From NCBI GenBank assembly GCA_007570785.1, contig ML664199.1, positions 21,930,748 through 21,994,747 of the forward strand: 64,000 nucleotides of DNA, written 5' to 3'. Position numbers and translations under genes: made by a program. The notes beneath the pieces are model-generated. The model worked only from the letters and a program-made list of their open reading frames with translations. It made no database searches and was not told the DNA's origin. The stretch comes from Antilocapra americana (lineage: Eukaryota > Chordata > Mammalia > Artiodactyla > Antilocapridae). Of the stretch, positions 33,010-43,345 are shown one piece after another. Position 1 is the stretch's first letter. The number at the start of each line of letters is the position of its first letter.

Positions 33010-35340
33010 CATCTCTGTAGATATTTTCAACTTTAAACATATATATTTGCCTATATCTAGATTAATAGACACAAACTGTAAAGTCAGATAAGATGTTTTA
33101 CACAGAGCTCCTCAACCTAATACATTCATCTTCATGTAACAGTGAATTACTCATTTCTGTCATCAAGGATTTACTAAAGGATCTATTGGTAGCATGTCCT
33201 GTGTGCTGACATAAACTGGCCCTGGGCAGATTTATTCAGTAGGTTGGGTAACTAGCATATCTTGTGATTTAGCCAAACACAGGTTTTATTTGCTCAACCA
33301 TCTTTTTCTTCCTCTTATTATGGTTCGGGTGGCCCTGCATAAGATTTCTTACATCAGTGATTAGTCCCTGTATCATTTTTATAGGTCTATTTTTAAAAGG
33401 TGCTTATTTAAGTGACTGGTAACTAATCACAGTTCTATAATTGACTGAAACGTTGACTCAGTGTAAAATCCAAATTAAATTGAAAAAGAAACCCAAATCC
33501 TCATTATAAATTATTCTTCGCAGCTCCACAAACACTCATTTTATAAACAGCGAAAGCATGAAGAGACAAACTTTGCCTTCCTGCAAAAAATATGTTCAAC
33601 AATTACAGACCAAAATTTATAGCAAAGGAAGGATGTTCCTCTTTCTTTGCAGTGACACTAATAAAAGGAAAGAAATATAAGTACTGCTTAGTGTAGGCTG
33701 GGAAATGCCTAAATTTTAAAATTAGAATAGTAGCATTTTATTTCTGGACAAGCTCGACTGATCTTTTTACACAGAGCGACAGACAGGCTTAGGGGGGCAT
33801 GACCTCATCACAAAGATTTGGGCTTCAAAGGCTGCTCCTCAAACCTCTTGCTGATCACCTGCCCTCCTACCACCCCAAATTAAACATTTAAAAGTTTTGA
33901 AGCTGCCTTGCTTTACATTAAACATTTTTCTACCATCCTCCAGTCAATTACCCAGAGGCCAGAAATCTCTCTTTCCCCATTCAGCCCATGGCACCTCCAC
34001 TGTGAAGTGCTCTAAATCCATTAGCAGGGCCCTCTCTGCATGCTACATCATCAGAGGAACAAAGCTGTGATGATGCAGAACAACCCACGTTCATGTATAT
34101 CACCAGAGTTCTAGCCTCCTGATCAGCCGGCGGGCTTAATAAACATTCCAGATGGCTTGCTCTGCCTGAAGGAAGAATGGATAATCACACTACACTACGC
34201 TCCAAACAATAATAAAATAAGGCCATGGTAGCACAGAAACCCGAGCCTGCCAAAACCATTGAAAGGACTGCTTAGAACAATAGAATCAAGTGACTGGAAG
34301 GCACATCAGTGCCCTCACCCTTTATGAAGGAAGGTGGCCTGCTTTCCTATAAAGCATGCAAAACCAATTGTGTTATGTAACAGCTCTGCTGAAAAATAAA
34401 GAAAGCAAAAACAAAACAAAACAAAAAAACACAACTCCATCTAAACCAAATACTTTCTTTTAAAAGAATTTGGTGAAAAGGAAATTTAAATAAAAGCTCA
34501 GAAATAAAATAACCTTTGCAGGCCAGAATCATGAGCTATGCATACATAGCCTGAGACATACAGCTTTAGGTTATACTCGTAAGTAGGTAGCAGAAGGGGC
34601 TTGATCAGTTTTATATTCACTTTAAGGGATTTTGAGTGGGATTGCATAATTAGAGTGACCAGGGTATTCTGTGGAGAGTCTGTAGAGACTTAAAAGATGG
34701 ATTCTTAGGAGGAACTGAGGGTGAGTACGTGGTGCTCAGTGCTGAGGCCAATTCTTACAGCACACATCCCTCCTCTTTTTTATGTTCTCTTTGAATCCCT
34801 CTCTCGTTTTGCATCTTGCTCTCTTTGGATGGATGCTCATCTATTATTGCTCATATGCTTCTGATTGGTAACTTATATTCCCTTCTAGTTTAATATTTAA
34901 TTTTGCTACTGTGTGATTAGAGTGTATCAGAGTTGGAAGTTAAAGTCTGCTCACTATTTCTCAAGAAAGGTCTATGCAGAGCACAGAGTATTTGGAGGAC
35001 AATGAAACTATTCTCTATGATACTATAATGGTACATACGTATCGTATTTGTCAAGACCCAGCGGATATACAATACCAAGAATGAATCCTAATATAAACTA
35101 TGAACAGTGGGTGATAATGATGTCAGTTTAGGTTCATCAGTTACAACAAAAATTTCACTCTGGTGGGAGATGCTGATAATGGAAGAGGCTTCCCATGTTT
35201 GGGGACAGCGGGTATGTAGGAAATATCCATCTTCCTAACAGTTTTGCTGTGAACCTAAAACTGCTCTTAAAAGTAGTGCTTTTTTTTTTTTTAAGAAAAG
35301 TCTATGTAGGCTTGGTATTTTCTTTATTAATTGAGGGTCT
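33010..35340. other. Repeat-poor unique block
   Basis: About 2.3 kb in which I find no BOV SINE, LINE or LTR. Parts (33,480-33,700 and 33,990-34,230) have balanced composition and no simple repeats, as conserved non-coding elements often do. I see no exon. The only homopolymer is a T-run at 35,280-35,292. Confidence 0.4.
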
Positions 35341-35353
35341 ATTAGGGAAAATA

Positions 35354-35566
35354 TGGGCTCCCCTAGTGGCTCAGATAGTAAAGAATCCACCTGCAATGCT
35401 GGAGACCTGGGTTTGATTCCTGGGTTTGGAAGATACCCTGGAGGAGGGCATGGCAATCCACTCCAGTATTCTTGCCTGGAGAATCCCCATGGACAGAGGA
35501 GCCTGGTGGGCTACAGTCCATGGGGCCACAAAGAGTCGGACACGACTGAGCGACTAGACACAGCAC
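35354..35566 (+). mobile_element. Young BOV-A2 SINE with perfect 10-bp target duplication
   Basis: GGGCTCCCCTAGTGGCTCAG head, GTAAAGAATCCACCTGCAAT, BovA body with CTCCAGTATTCTTGCCTGGA and CCATGGACAGAGGAGCCTGG, end AGTCGGACACGACTGAGCGA. The flanks are AGGGAAAATA at 35,344-35,353 and 35,567-35,576. Very close to consensus, so a young copy. Confidence 0.95.
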
Positions 35567-35907
35567 AGGGAAAATACACCTAGAAGTCTGAGAAGTATTT
35601 TTGATATACAAATTTGCCTCTGCCTATGGTCCAAATGAGATTTTTAAGCTCTGATTAAATGTATCTGCATATAAGTGTATATTAAGATTCTTTAAGTGTA
35701 AGCCAAAATCAAAATATTATTCAAGGAAAAGTATCTGCATATAAGGGTCCATGTTGCTGGTCCCCATTTCTCCTAGTAATATTTTCCACTGTTCATGATG
35801 AGTTGTGCGGTGTTATGGTGATGAGGATAGGGATGAGCCAATGGAAGTTACTGTTATTGATGTCCTCTGAAGAAGAACATACCCATTAAGGATCTATGAG
35901 ATTTATG

Positions 35908-36148
35908 AGTGTATGCTCAGTCACTCAGTCATGTCCAATTCTTTTTGGACTCATGGACTGTGCAGCCTGCCAAGCTTCTTTGTCCATGGAATTTTCCAAG
36001 TAGGAATACTGCAGTGGGTTGCCATTTTCTCCTTCAGGGTATCTTTCCAACCCAGGGATTGAACCCAGGTCCAGGGATCAAACCCATATCTCCTATGTCT
36101 CCTGCACTGGCAGGCAGATTCTTTACACTGAGCTACCTGGGAAGTCCC
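35908..36148 (-). mobile_element. Bov-tA SINE with internal short duplication
   Basis: Reversed element: GCTCAGTCACTCAGTCATGT, GGAATTTTCCAAGTAGGAAT, then the B-box region appears twice (CAGGGATTGAACCCAGGT and CCAGGGATCAAACCCATATC, 36,053-36,090), and the end is GAGCTACCTGGGAAGTCCC. The possible diverged target duplication is TATGAGATTTATGA against TATAAGGTTTATAC. Confidence 0.87.
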
Positions 36149-36179
36149 TATAAGGTTTATACCTCAGCCTATATAAAAT

Positions 36180-36290
36180 TCATCCTCCTTATGTATGTGG
36201 TTCCACATCCACAGATCTGGAAGGTTCATTGTTCTAAGTCATTTTACATAAAAGACTTGAACATCACAGATTTTCATATCCGAGGTGATC
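36180..36290 (+). mobile_element. Tigger-type DNA transposon remnant
   Basis: GTGGTTCCACATCCACAGAT near the start, and CATTTTACATAAAAGACTTG, AACATCACAGATTTTCATAT, CCGAGG at the end, match the two ends of a common mammalian Tigger MITE (GGTTCC.CATCC.C.GAT ... GGGACTTGAGCATC..CGGATTTTGGTATCC). The middle is deleted. Confidence 0.5.
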
Positions 36291-37586
36291 ATTTAAACTA
36301 GCATATAAACAATTTGTGAAAAATTAGTCTTAAGTTGGTTTTGATGTTTATCATTTACTATTCCCATGATATTTTATTTTATTATAAAGCTAATGCAAAC
36401 ATTCTGTGAACAGTCCTCTGTCAATAAATTATTTAATGTTCCATAGGAGATAAGATATCAGAATAGAAGGACTTGCGCTCACCTCCTCTCACAAAATCAC
36501 CAAAATCGCAACTAATTGCTAAACAACCATCAACAACAACAAAAGACTGGAACCTACCAAAAATGTTATCGTACATCCAAAGACAGACAAGTCACAACAA
36601 GATGGTATAGGGATGTTTTCCTGATATAATCAAATACTATACCTGTTGGGTGGGCTACTTGTAAACTGGAAAATAATTATATTGCAGAAGTTCTCCCACA
36701 GGGGTAAGAGTGTGGCGCATCATGTCAGGTTTCCTAGCCTAGGAATCAGGCATCAGGAGGAAGAGCCCCCAGGACATTTGACTTTGACGGCTACTACAGT
36801 TTGAGTGCAGGAGGAGCTTGATAGGACTGGAGGAAATAGAGACTCCACTCTTGGAGGGAGCACACACAGTGTCATGTGCTTTAGGATCCAGGGAAAAGCA
36901 ATGACTCCAGAGGAGCCTGAGCCAGAACTGGTGGGTCTTAGAGGGTGTCCTTGGGGTTGGCTGTGTCGCATTGCAGGGGCACGGTCACTGGTGTCCCTAG
37001 GGAATATTCCATGGTGTGAGCTCTCCTGGAGGCTTCCATTTTGCCATCCATCCAATAGCCTGTAGGCTCCAATGCTGGAATGTCTCAGGCCAAACAACCA
37101 ACAGGTTGGGAACACAGTTCCATCTATCAATAAATAATAGGCTGCCTAAAGTCTTCCTCAGCCCACAGCTACTTCTAGACACTTGACATGGCCCTGCCCA
37201 CCAGAAGGACAAGGCCAGGTCCACCTAGTAGGCAGGCACCAGTCCTTTCCATCAGGAATCCTGCACCAGACCAACCTCAGCCACTAGGGGGCAGACACTA
37301 GAAGCAAGAAGAACTATAATCCTGTAGTCTGTGGAATGGAACCCACAAATACAGAAAGTCAGACAAAATGAGACAACACCAAAATATGTTCTAGATAAAG
37401 GAACAAGATAAAACCCCAGAAGAACAATTAAATGAAGTGGAGATAGGCATTCTGCCTGAGAAAGAAATCACAATTACAATAGTAAAGATGATCCAAGATC
37501 TCAGAAAAAGAATGGCCGTACAGACTGAGAAAACACAAGAAATGTTTAATAAAGAGACAGAAGACTTAAAAAACAAGCACACATAG

Positions 37587-37793
37587 ATGGACAATACAGT
37601 AACAGAAATGAAAAATACACTAGAAGGAATAAACAGCAGAATAAATGAGGCAGAAGAACAGAAAAGTGAGCTGGAAGACAGATTGGGGGGAAACACTACT
37701 GTGGAACAGATAAAGAAAAAAGAAATGAGGGTAGTCAATGGGACCTCTGGAATGAAGAAAAGAATAGAAAAGATCAATGAAACTAAAACCTGA
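37587..37793 (+). pseudogene. L1 ORF1p coiled coil fused to ORF2 by deletion
   Basis: A 68-codon frame. Residues 1-45 or so are the L1 ORF1 coiled-coil region (MKNTLEGINSRINEAEEQKS, then LEDRLGG). The last 15 (KRIEKINETKT) are from L1 ORF2 just before the RT domain. The junction lies near 37,755. It shows that a deletion of about 2 kb or more joined the two ORFs in this copy. Confidence 0.7.
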
Positions 37794-38307
37794 TTCTTTG
37801 AAAGATACACAAAATTGATAAACCTTTAGTGAGACTCATCAAGAAAAAAAAATGTGAGGGCTCAAATCAATAAAATTAGAAATGAAAAAGAAGTTATAAG
37901 TGACATCACAGAAACACAAAGGATTATGAGCAACTACTATAAGTGACTACTATAATCAATTATATGCCAATAAATTAGACAACCTAGAAGAAATGAAAAT
38001 TCTTAGAAAGGTAAGGTTCTTCTAAGACAGAACCAGGGACAAACAGAAAATATCAACAAACCAATCACAACTACTGATATTAAAACTGTGATTTTAAAAC
38101 TCCCAACAAACAGACATCTAGGACCAAATGGCTTCACAGGTAAATTCTATCAAAAAATTGGAGAAGAGTTAACACCTATTCTTCTGAAACTATTCCGAAA
38201 ATTACAGAGGAAGGAACACTCCCAAGCTCATTCTACAAGGCCACCATTGCCCTGATACCAAACCCAGGCAAAGATACCACAAAAAAGAAAATTAGAGACC
38301 AACATCG

Positions 38308-38745
38308 TTGATAAACAGAGGCAAAAGTCTTCAAAAAAATACTAGCAAAAAGAAAAAGAAATCCATCAATACATTAAAAGGATCATATACCTTGATCAAG
38401 GGGGACTTACCCCAGGAGTGCAAGGGTTTTTCAGTATCCACAAATCAATCATATGTGATAAACTACATTAACAAATTGAAGACTAAAAGTCATATGATTA
38501 TCTCAACAGATGCAGAGAAAGCTTCTGACAAAATTCAACACCATTTATGATAAAAGCTCTCCAGAAGATGGTCATAGAGGGAAACGACCACAACATAATA
38601 AAGGGCATATATGACAAATCCATAGCTAACATCATACTCAACTGTGAAAAGCTGAAAGCATCCTGTAAGATCAGGGATGAAAAAAATAAATGTTCATTTT
38701 TGCTACTTTTATTCAACATAGTTTTGGAAGTCCTAGTGACAGCAG
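38308..38745 (+). pseudogene. L1 ORF2 reverse transcriptase fragment
   Basis: Degenerate L1 RT. It includes the region DAEKASDKIQHHL (the DAEKAFD active-site block with one change) and, in a shifted frame, MIKALQKMVIEGNDHNIIKG, IYDKSIANIILNCEKLKASC and LLFNIVLEVLVTAV. It is cut by the BovB insertion exactly after AVTAV-type sequence, with RT resuming at 39,080 (AEKRKKGIQ-like). Confidence 0.8.
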
Positions 38746-39068
38746 TCAATCTTAGAGGAAAAACCAGTCAATCCTAAATGATATCAACCCTGAATACCCA
38801 TTGGAAGGACTGATGCTCACACTGAAGCTCCAAGTTTTTGGTCACCTGATGCAAATAGGTGACTCATTGGAGAAGACCCTGATGCTGAGAAAGATTGAGA
38901 GAAGACAAGGAGAGGGTGTTAGAGAATAAGACGGCTGGATGGCATCACTGATGCCCTGGACGTGAACTTGGGCAAACCCTGAGAGATTCTGAGAGACAGG
39001 AAGGCCTGCCAGGCTGTGGCCCATGGGTTTGCGAAAAGTCAGACGTGACTGGTGACTGAACAGAAACA
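38746..39068 (+). mobile_element. BovB 3' tail in L1 RT, perfect 11-bp target duplication
   Basis: Sense BovB from the CAGTCAATCCTAAATGATAT region to GACTGGTGACTGAACAGAAA. The flanks AGTGACAGCAG at 38,735-38,745 and 39,069-39,079 are identical. Removing the insert restores continuous L1 ORF2 reading. Confidence 0.92.
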
Positions 39069-39671
39069 AGTGACAGCAGAGAAGAGAAAGAAAGGAATCC
39101 AAATTTGAAAAGAATCAATACAAGTATCACTATTTACAGAAAACTTGACAGTATACAATCATAAAGATGCCACCAGAAAACTACGAGAGCTCATCAATGA
39201 ATCTGGTAAAATTGAAGGATAAAATAAATCAGTACACAGAAATCTCTTACATTTCTATACACTAGCAATAAAAGCTAAGAAAGAGAAATTAAGGAAACAG
39301 TCCCATTTACCATTGCACCAGATTAATAAAATACCTAGAAATAAACCTACATAAGGAGAAAAAGGCCTATATTCTGAAAACTATAAGACATTGACAAGAT
39401 AAATCAAAGATGACACAAAGAGATGGAAAAATATATCCTTGGATTGGAAAAATCAACATGTCAAAATGATGGTACTACCCAAAGCAACCTATAGATTCAA
39501 TGTAATCCCCATCAAATTACCAATTACATTTTTCACAGAAATAAAATTTTTAAAAATTTGTATCGGAACAGAAAAGACATAGTCAAAGTAATTCTGAGAA
39601 AGTCAAACAGAAAATAAAGCTGCCTAACTTCAGACTATACTACAAAGCTCCAGTAATCAAGACAGTATGGT

Positions 39672-39852
39672 GAGTGAAAACTGAAAGATGCTTAGTCATG
39701 TCCAACTCTTTCTGACCACATGGATTCTCTAGGCCAGAATACTGGAGTGGTAGCCTTTCCCTTCTCCAGGGGATCATCCCAACACAGGGATTAAACCCAA
39801 GTCTCCTGCATTACAGGTGAATTCTTTACCAGCTGAGCCACAGAGGAAGCCC
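39672..39852 (-). mobile_element. Bov-tA SINE with target duplication
   Basis: Reversed SINE: GATGCTTAGTCATGTCCAAC, CCAGAATACTGGAGTGGTAG, GGATTAAACCCAAGTCTCCT, ending GAGCCACAGAGGAAGCCC. The flanks AGACAGTATGGT (39,660-39,671) and AGATAGTATGGT (39,853-39,864) differ at one base. L1 ORF2 (the TVWYW region) resumes exactly. Confidence 0.92.
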
Positions 39853-40408
39853 AGATAGTATGGTACTGGCACAAAAACAGAAGTGTAGAGCAATGAAACA
39901 GAATAGAAATCCCAGAAATAAACCCAGCCACCTCTGGTCAACTAATCTATGATAAATGAGGCAGGAATATACAAGGGAGAAAATATAGTCTCTTCAATAA
40001 GTTGTGCTGGGAAAACTGGACAGCTACATATTAAAGAATGAAATTAGCACGTTCTGTAACACCATATGCAGAAATAAACTCAAAATGAGTTAAAGTATTA
40101 AATATAAGTCTGGATACTATAAATCTCTTAGAGGAAAATATAGGCAGAACACTGATATAAATTTCAGCAGCATACTTTTGGATCCATCTCCTAGAGTAAT
40201 GAAAAAGAAGCAAAAATAAATAAATGGGACCTAATTAAACTTAAAAGCTTTTACACAGCAAAGAAAACCATAAAGAAGATGAAAAGACAACCCACAGAAT
40301 GGAGAAAATGTAAATGACCAAAGTGACCAACAAAAGATTAATCTCCAAAATATACAAACAGCCCATATAGCTCAAAAAAATTAAATGAGCAGATATAAAT
40401 ATAAGAGG

Positions 40409-40634
40409 GGTTTACCAGGTGGCACTGGTGGTAAAGAACCCACCTGCCAATGCAGGAGACATAAGAGACATGGGTTTGATCTCTGGGGTCAGGAAAAACC
40501 CCTGGAGAGAACATGGCAACCCACTCCAGTATTCTTGCCTGGAAAATTCCATGGACAGAGAAACCTGATGGGCTATAGTTCATAGGGTTGCAAAGAGTTG
40601 GACATGACTGGAGCCACTTAGCAGCAGCAGCAGC
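40409..40634 (+). mobile_element. Bov-tA SINE with (AGC)n tail
   Basis: Head GGTTTACCAGGTGGCACTGG, GTAAAGAACCCACCTGCCAA, BovA body (CATGGCAACCCACTCCAGTA, CCATGGACAGAGAAACCTGA), end GACATGACTGGAGCCACTTA followed by a GCAGCAGCAGCAGC tail (40,620-40,634). Inserted in L1 ORF2. The target duplication is probably GCAGATATAAATAT against GCAAATATTAATAG. Confidence 0.88.
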
Positions 40635-40886
40635 AAATATTAATAGACATTTCTCAGTAGAAGACAGATGTTTTCTGACAGATGGTCAGAAAACACAAGA
40701 AAAGATGCTCAACCTTTCTAATTGTTAGAGAAATGTAAATCAAAACTACAGAGGTATCACCACACACTGGTCAGAGTGGCCATCAGCAAAAAGCATACAA
40801 ACAATAAATGCTGAAGAAGATACAGAGAAAAAGGTACCTTCCTACACTATTGGTGAGAATGGTATAGCCACTATTGAGAATAGTAT

Positions 40887-41106
40887 GCTCCTGTTGCTCA
40901 GTCAGTCATGTCCAACTCTTTGTGCCCCGATGGACTGTAGCCTAACAAGCTCCTCCATCCCTGGGATTGTTCAGGCAAGAATACTAAAGTTGGTTGCCAT
41001 TTCCTTCTCCAGGGGATCTCCCCAACTCAGGTATTGAACCTGGGTCTTCTGTGTCTCCTGCATTGGCAGACAGATTTTTTACCCATGAGCCATCAAGGAA
41101 GCTTCA
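40887..41106 (-). mobile_element. Bov-tA SINE with target duplication
   Basis: The reversed SINE starts with CTCCTGTTGCTCAGTCAGTC, has GGTATTGAACCTGGGTCTTC, and ends GAGCCATCAAGGAAGC. The flanks GAGAATAGTAT (40,876-40,886) and GAGAACAGTAT (41,107-41,117) differ at one base and sit in L1 ORF2. Confidence 0.92.
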
Positions 41107-41130
41107 GAGAACAGTATAAAGGTTCCTTTA

Positions 41131-41582
41131 AAAAGTCTACAAGCAATAAATGCTGGAGAGGATGTGGAGAAAAGGGAACCATATTACACTGTTGGTGGGA
41201 ATGCAAACTAGTACAGTCACTATGGAGAACAGTGTGGAGATTCCTTAAAAAAGTGAAAATGGAACTGCCATATGACCCAGCAATCTCACTGCTGGGCATA
41301 CACACCAAGGAAACCAGAATTGAAAGAGACACGTGTACCCCAATGTTCATCGCCTCATTGTTTACAATAGCCAGGACATGGAAGCGACCGAGATGTCCAT
41401 CAGCAGACGAATGGATAAGGAAGCTGTGGTACATATACACAATGGAATATTACTCAGCCATTAAAAAGAATACATTGGAATCAGTTCTAATGAGGTGGAT
41501 GAAACTGGAGCCTTTTATACAGAGTGAAGTAAGCCAGAAGGAAAAACAATACAGTATACTAATGCATATATATGGAATTTAG
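41131..41582 (+). pseudogene. L1 ORF2 C-terminal domain, uninterrupted but truncated
   Basis: An open frame of about 150 codons ends in the authentic L1 ORF2 stop. It contains the cysteine-rich motif [18 protein letters not shown] (C-x3-C-x7-H-x4-C) and then [40 protein letters not shown] and MEYYSAIKK. There are no stops or shifts, so this copy is relatively recent, but it lacks endonuclease and RT. The frame opens upstream into the SINE (from 41,034), which is accidental. Confidence 0.9.
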
Positions 41583-42007
41583 AAAGATGGTAATGATAAC
41601 CCTGTATGCGAGGCAGCGAAACAGACACAGATGTACAGAACAGTCTTTTGGACTCTATGGGAGAGGGCGAGGGTGGGATGATATGGGAGAACGGCATTGA
41701 AACATGTAAATTATCATATGTGAAATGAATCACCAGCCCGGGTTTGATGCATAATAAAGGGTGCTCAGGGCTGGTGCACTGGGATGACGAAGAGGGATAG
41801 AATCGGGAGGGAGGTGGGAGGAGGGTTCTGGAAGGGGAACACATGTATACCCATGGCAGATTCATGTCAATGTATGGTAAAACTAACACAATAATGTAAA
41901 GAAAAAAGTCTTGAACTTTTTACAATAAAAAAGGAAAAGAAAAACAATAAAAAGTTTACCCTTCCAAAAAAAATAATAATAAATATTGTTTTAATTAAAA
42001 AAAAAAA
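41131..42007 (+). mobile_element. Younger ruminant L1, 5'-truncated, with possible 3' transduction
   Basis: It starts in the ORF2 C-terminus (41,131), continues through the stop at 41,580-41,582 and the G-rich 3' UTR (41,660-41,880), and reaches TGTATGGTAAAACTAACACAATAATGTAAA-type end sequence at about 41,900 with a short A-run. About 90 bp more (41,909-41,996), rich in AATAAA, follow before the final A-run (41,997-42,007). It lies inside the older L1, which resumes at CTAAAAAACAGAGCTACCAT. A-rich flanks hide any target duplication. Confidence 0.9.
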
Positions 42008-42476
42008 CTAAAAAACAGAGCTACCATATGATCCAGCAATCCTATTTTTTTGGGGGTATAAATCCAGAAAAGATGAAAGCTCCAATTTGAAAAGACACAT
42101 AAACCCCAATGTTCATTGTAGCACTGTTTGTAACAGTCAAGACATAGAAACAATCTAAATTTCCATCGACATGGGAATGGATATAGAAGATGTGATACAT
42201 ATATACAATAGGGAATTACCCAGCCATAAAAAAAGAATGAAATAATGCTATTTGCAGCAACATAGATAGACCTAGAGATTATTATGCTATGTGAAGTTAG
42301 TCAGTCAGAGAAAGACAGATATCATGTGATATCACTTACATGTGGAATATAAAAGAATGATACAAATGAAGTTATTAACAAAACAGAAACACATTCGCAG
42401 ACTTTGAAAACAAATTTATGGTTACCAAAGGGGAAAGGTGGGAGAGAGGGATAAATTAGGAGTTTAGGATTAACAC

Positions 42477-42688
42477 GTGTGTGTGTGTGCTAAGTCCAGC
42501 TCTTTGTGATCTTGTGGACTGTAGCCTGACAGACTCCTCTGCCCAGGGGATTTCCCAGGCAAGAATAATGGAGTGGGTTGCCATTTCCCCCTCCAGGGGA
42601 TCTTTCCTAACCAGGGATCGAACCCACATCTCCTGTGTCTCCTGCATTGGCAGATAGATTCTTTACCTCTGAGCCACCTGGGGAAGCC
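42477..42688 (-). mobile_element. BOV-A2/Bov-tA SINE with target duplication
   Basis: Reversed SINE with a (GT)n lead (42,476-42,488), CTAAGTCCAGCTCTTTGTGA, GGGATCGAACCCACATCTCC and end GAGCCACCTGGGGAAGCC. TAGGATTA lies on both sides (42,465-42,472 and 42,689-42,696). Inserted in the L1 3' UTR. Confidence 0.9.
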
Positions 42689-42711
42689 TAGGATTACATG
42701 CTATTACATAT

Positions 42712-43140
42712 GAGTTCAGTTCAGTCGCTCAGTCGTGTCTGACTCTTTGTGACCCCATGAACCATAGCACACCAGGCCTCCCTGTCCATCACCATCTCCC
42801 AGAGTCCACCCAAACCCATGTCCATTGAGTCAGTGATGCCATCCAACCATCTCATCCTCTGTCGTCCCCTTCTCCTCCTGCCCTCAATCTTTCCCAGCAT
42901 CAGGGTATTTTCAAATGAGTTAGCTCTTCACATCAGGTACCCAAAGTATTGGAGTTTCAGCTTCAACATCAGTCCTACCAATGAATATTCAGGACTGATT
43001 TCCTTTAGATGGACTGGTTGGATCTCCTTGCAGTCCAAGGGATCTCAAGAGTCTTTTCCAACACCACAGTTCAAAAGCATCAATTCTTCTGCACTCAGCC
43101 TTCTTTATAGTCCAACTCTCACATCCATACATTACACATA
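42712..43140 (-). mobile_element. BovB 3' tail with near-perfect 15-bp target duplication
   Basis: Reverse BovB from GAGTTCAGTTCAGTCGCTCA to CTCTCACATCCATACATTAC. The flanks CATGCTATTACATAT (42,697-42,711) and CATGCTATTATATAT (43,141-43,155) differ at one base. It sits in the 3' UTR of the older L1, next to the SINE at 42,477. Confidence 0.93.
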
Positions 43141-43249
43141 CATGCTATTATATATAAGAGAGTCAATCAAATAAGACCCACAGTATAGCAGAGGGAACTC
43201 CATTCAATATTCTGTAATAACCTTGATGGGAAAAGAATCTGAAAAAGAA

Positions 43250-43345
43250 TAGGTATATCTGTATATGCATATATAGATATGTATGTATATGCATATATAC
43301 AAATGGATATGTATATGTATAGATACATATTTATATGTATAACTG
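43250..43345 (+). repeat. (TATGTA)-like low-complexity tract in L1 3' UTR
   Basis: Degenerate TATATG/CATATA hexamers (43,252-43,345) expand the L1 3' UTR segment that in related copies is a short GTATATGTATA run. Local simple-repeat expansion. Confidence 0.75.

Noticed and set aside
36753..37224. Frames of 75-125 codons in the GC-rich block, possible exon
   Set aside because: The block is the L1 5' UTR, recognised by its order next to ORF1 and by the motif AATATTCCATGGTGTGAGCT.
37400..37810. 139-codon minus-strand frame with many Phe, Ser and Ile, suggesting a membrane protein
   Set aside because: It is the antisense of the L1 ORF1 coiled-coil region; Lys/Glu-rich sense DNA yields hydrophobic antisense frames.
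41515..41889. 124-codon minus-strand frame, also at 57,269-57,612 on the plus strand
   Set aside because: Both are antisense translations of the same ruminant L1 3' end, which explains their similarity to each other.
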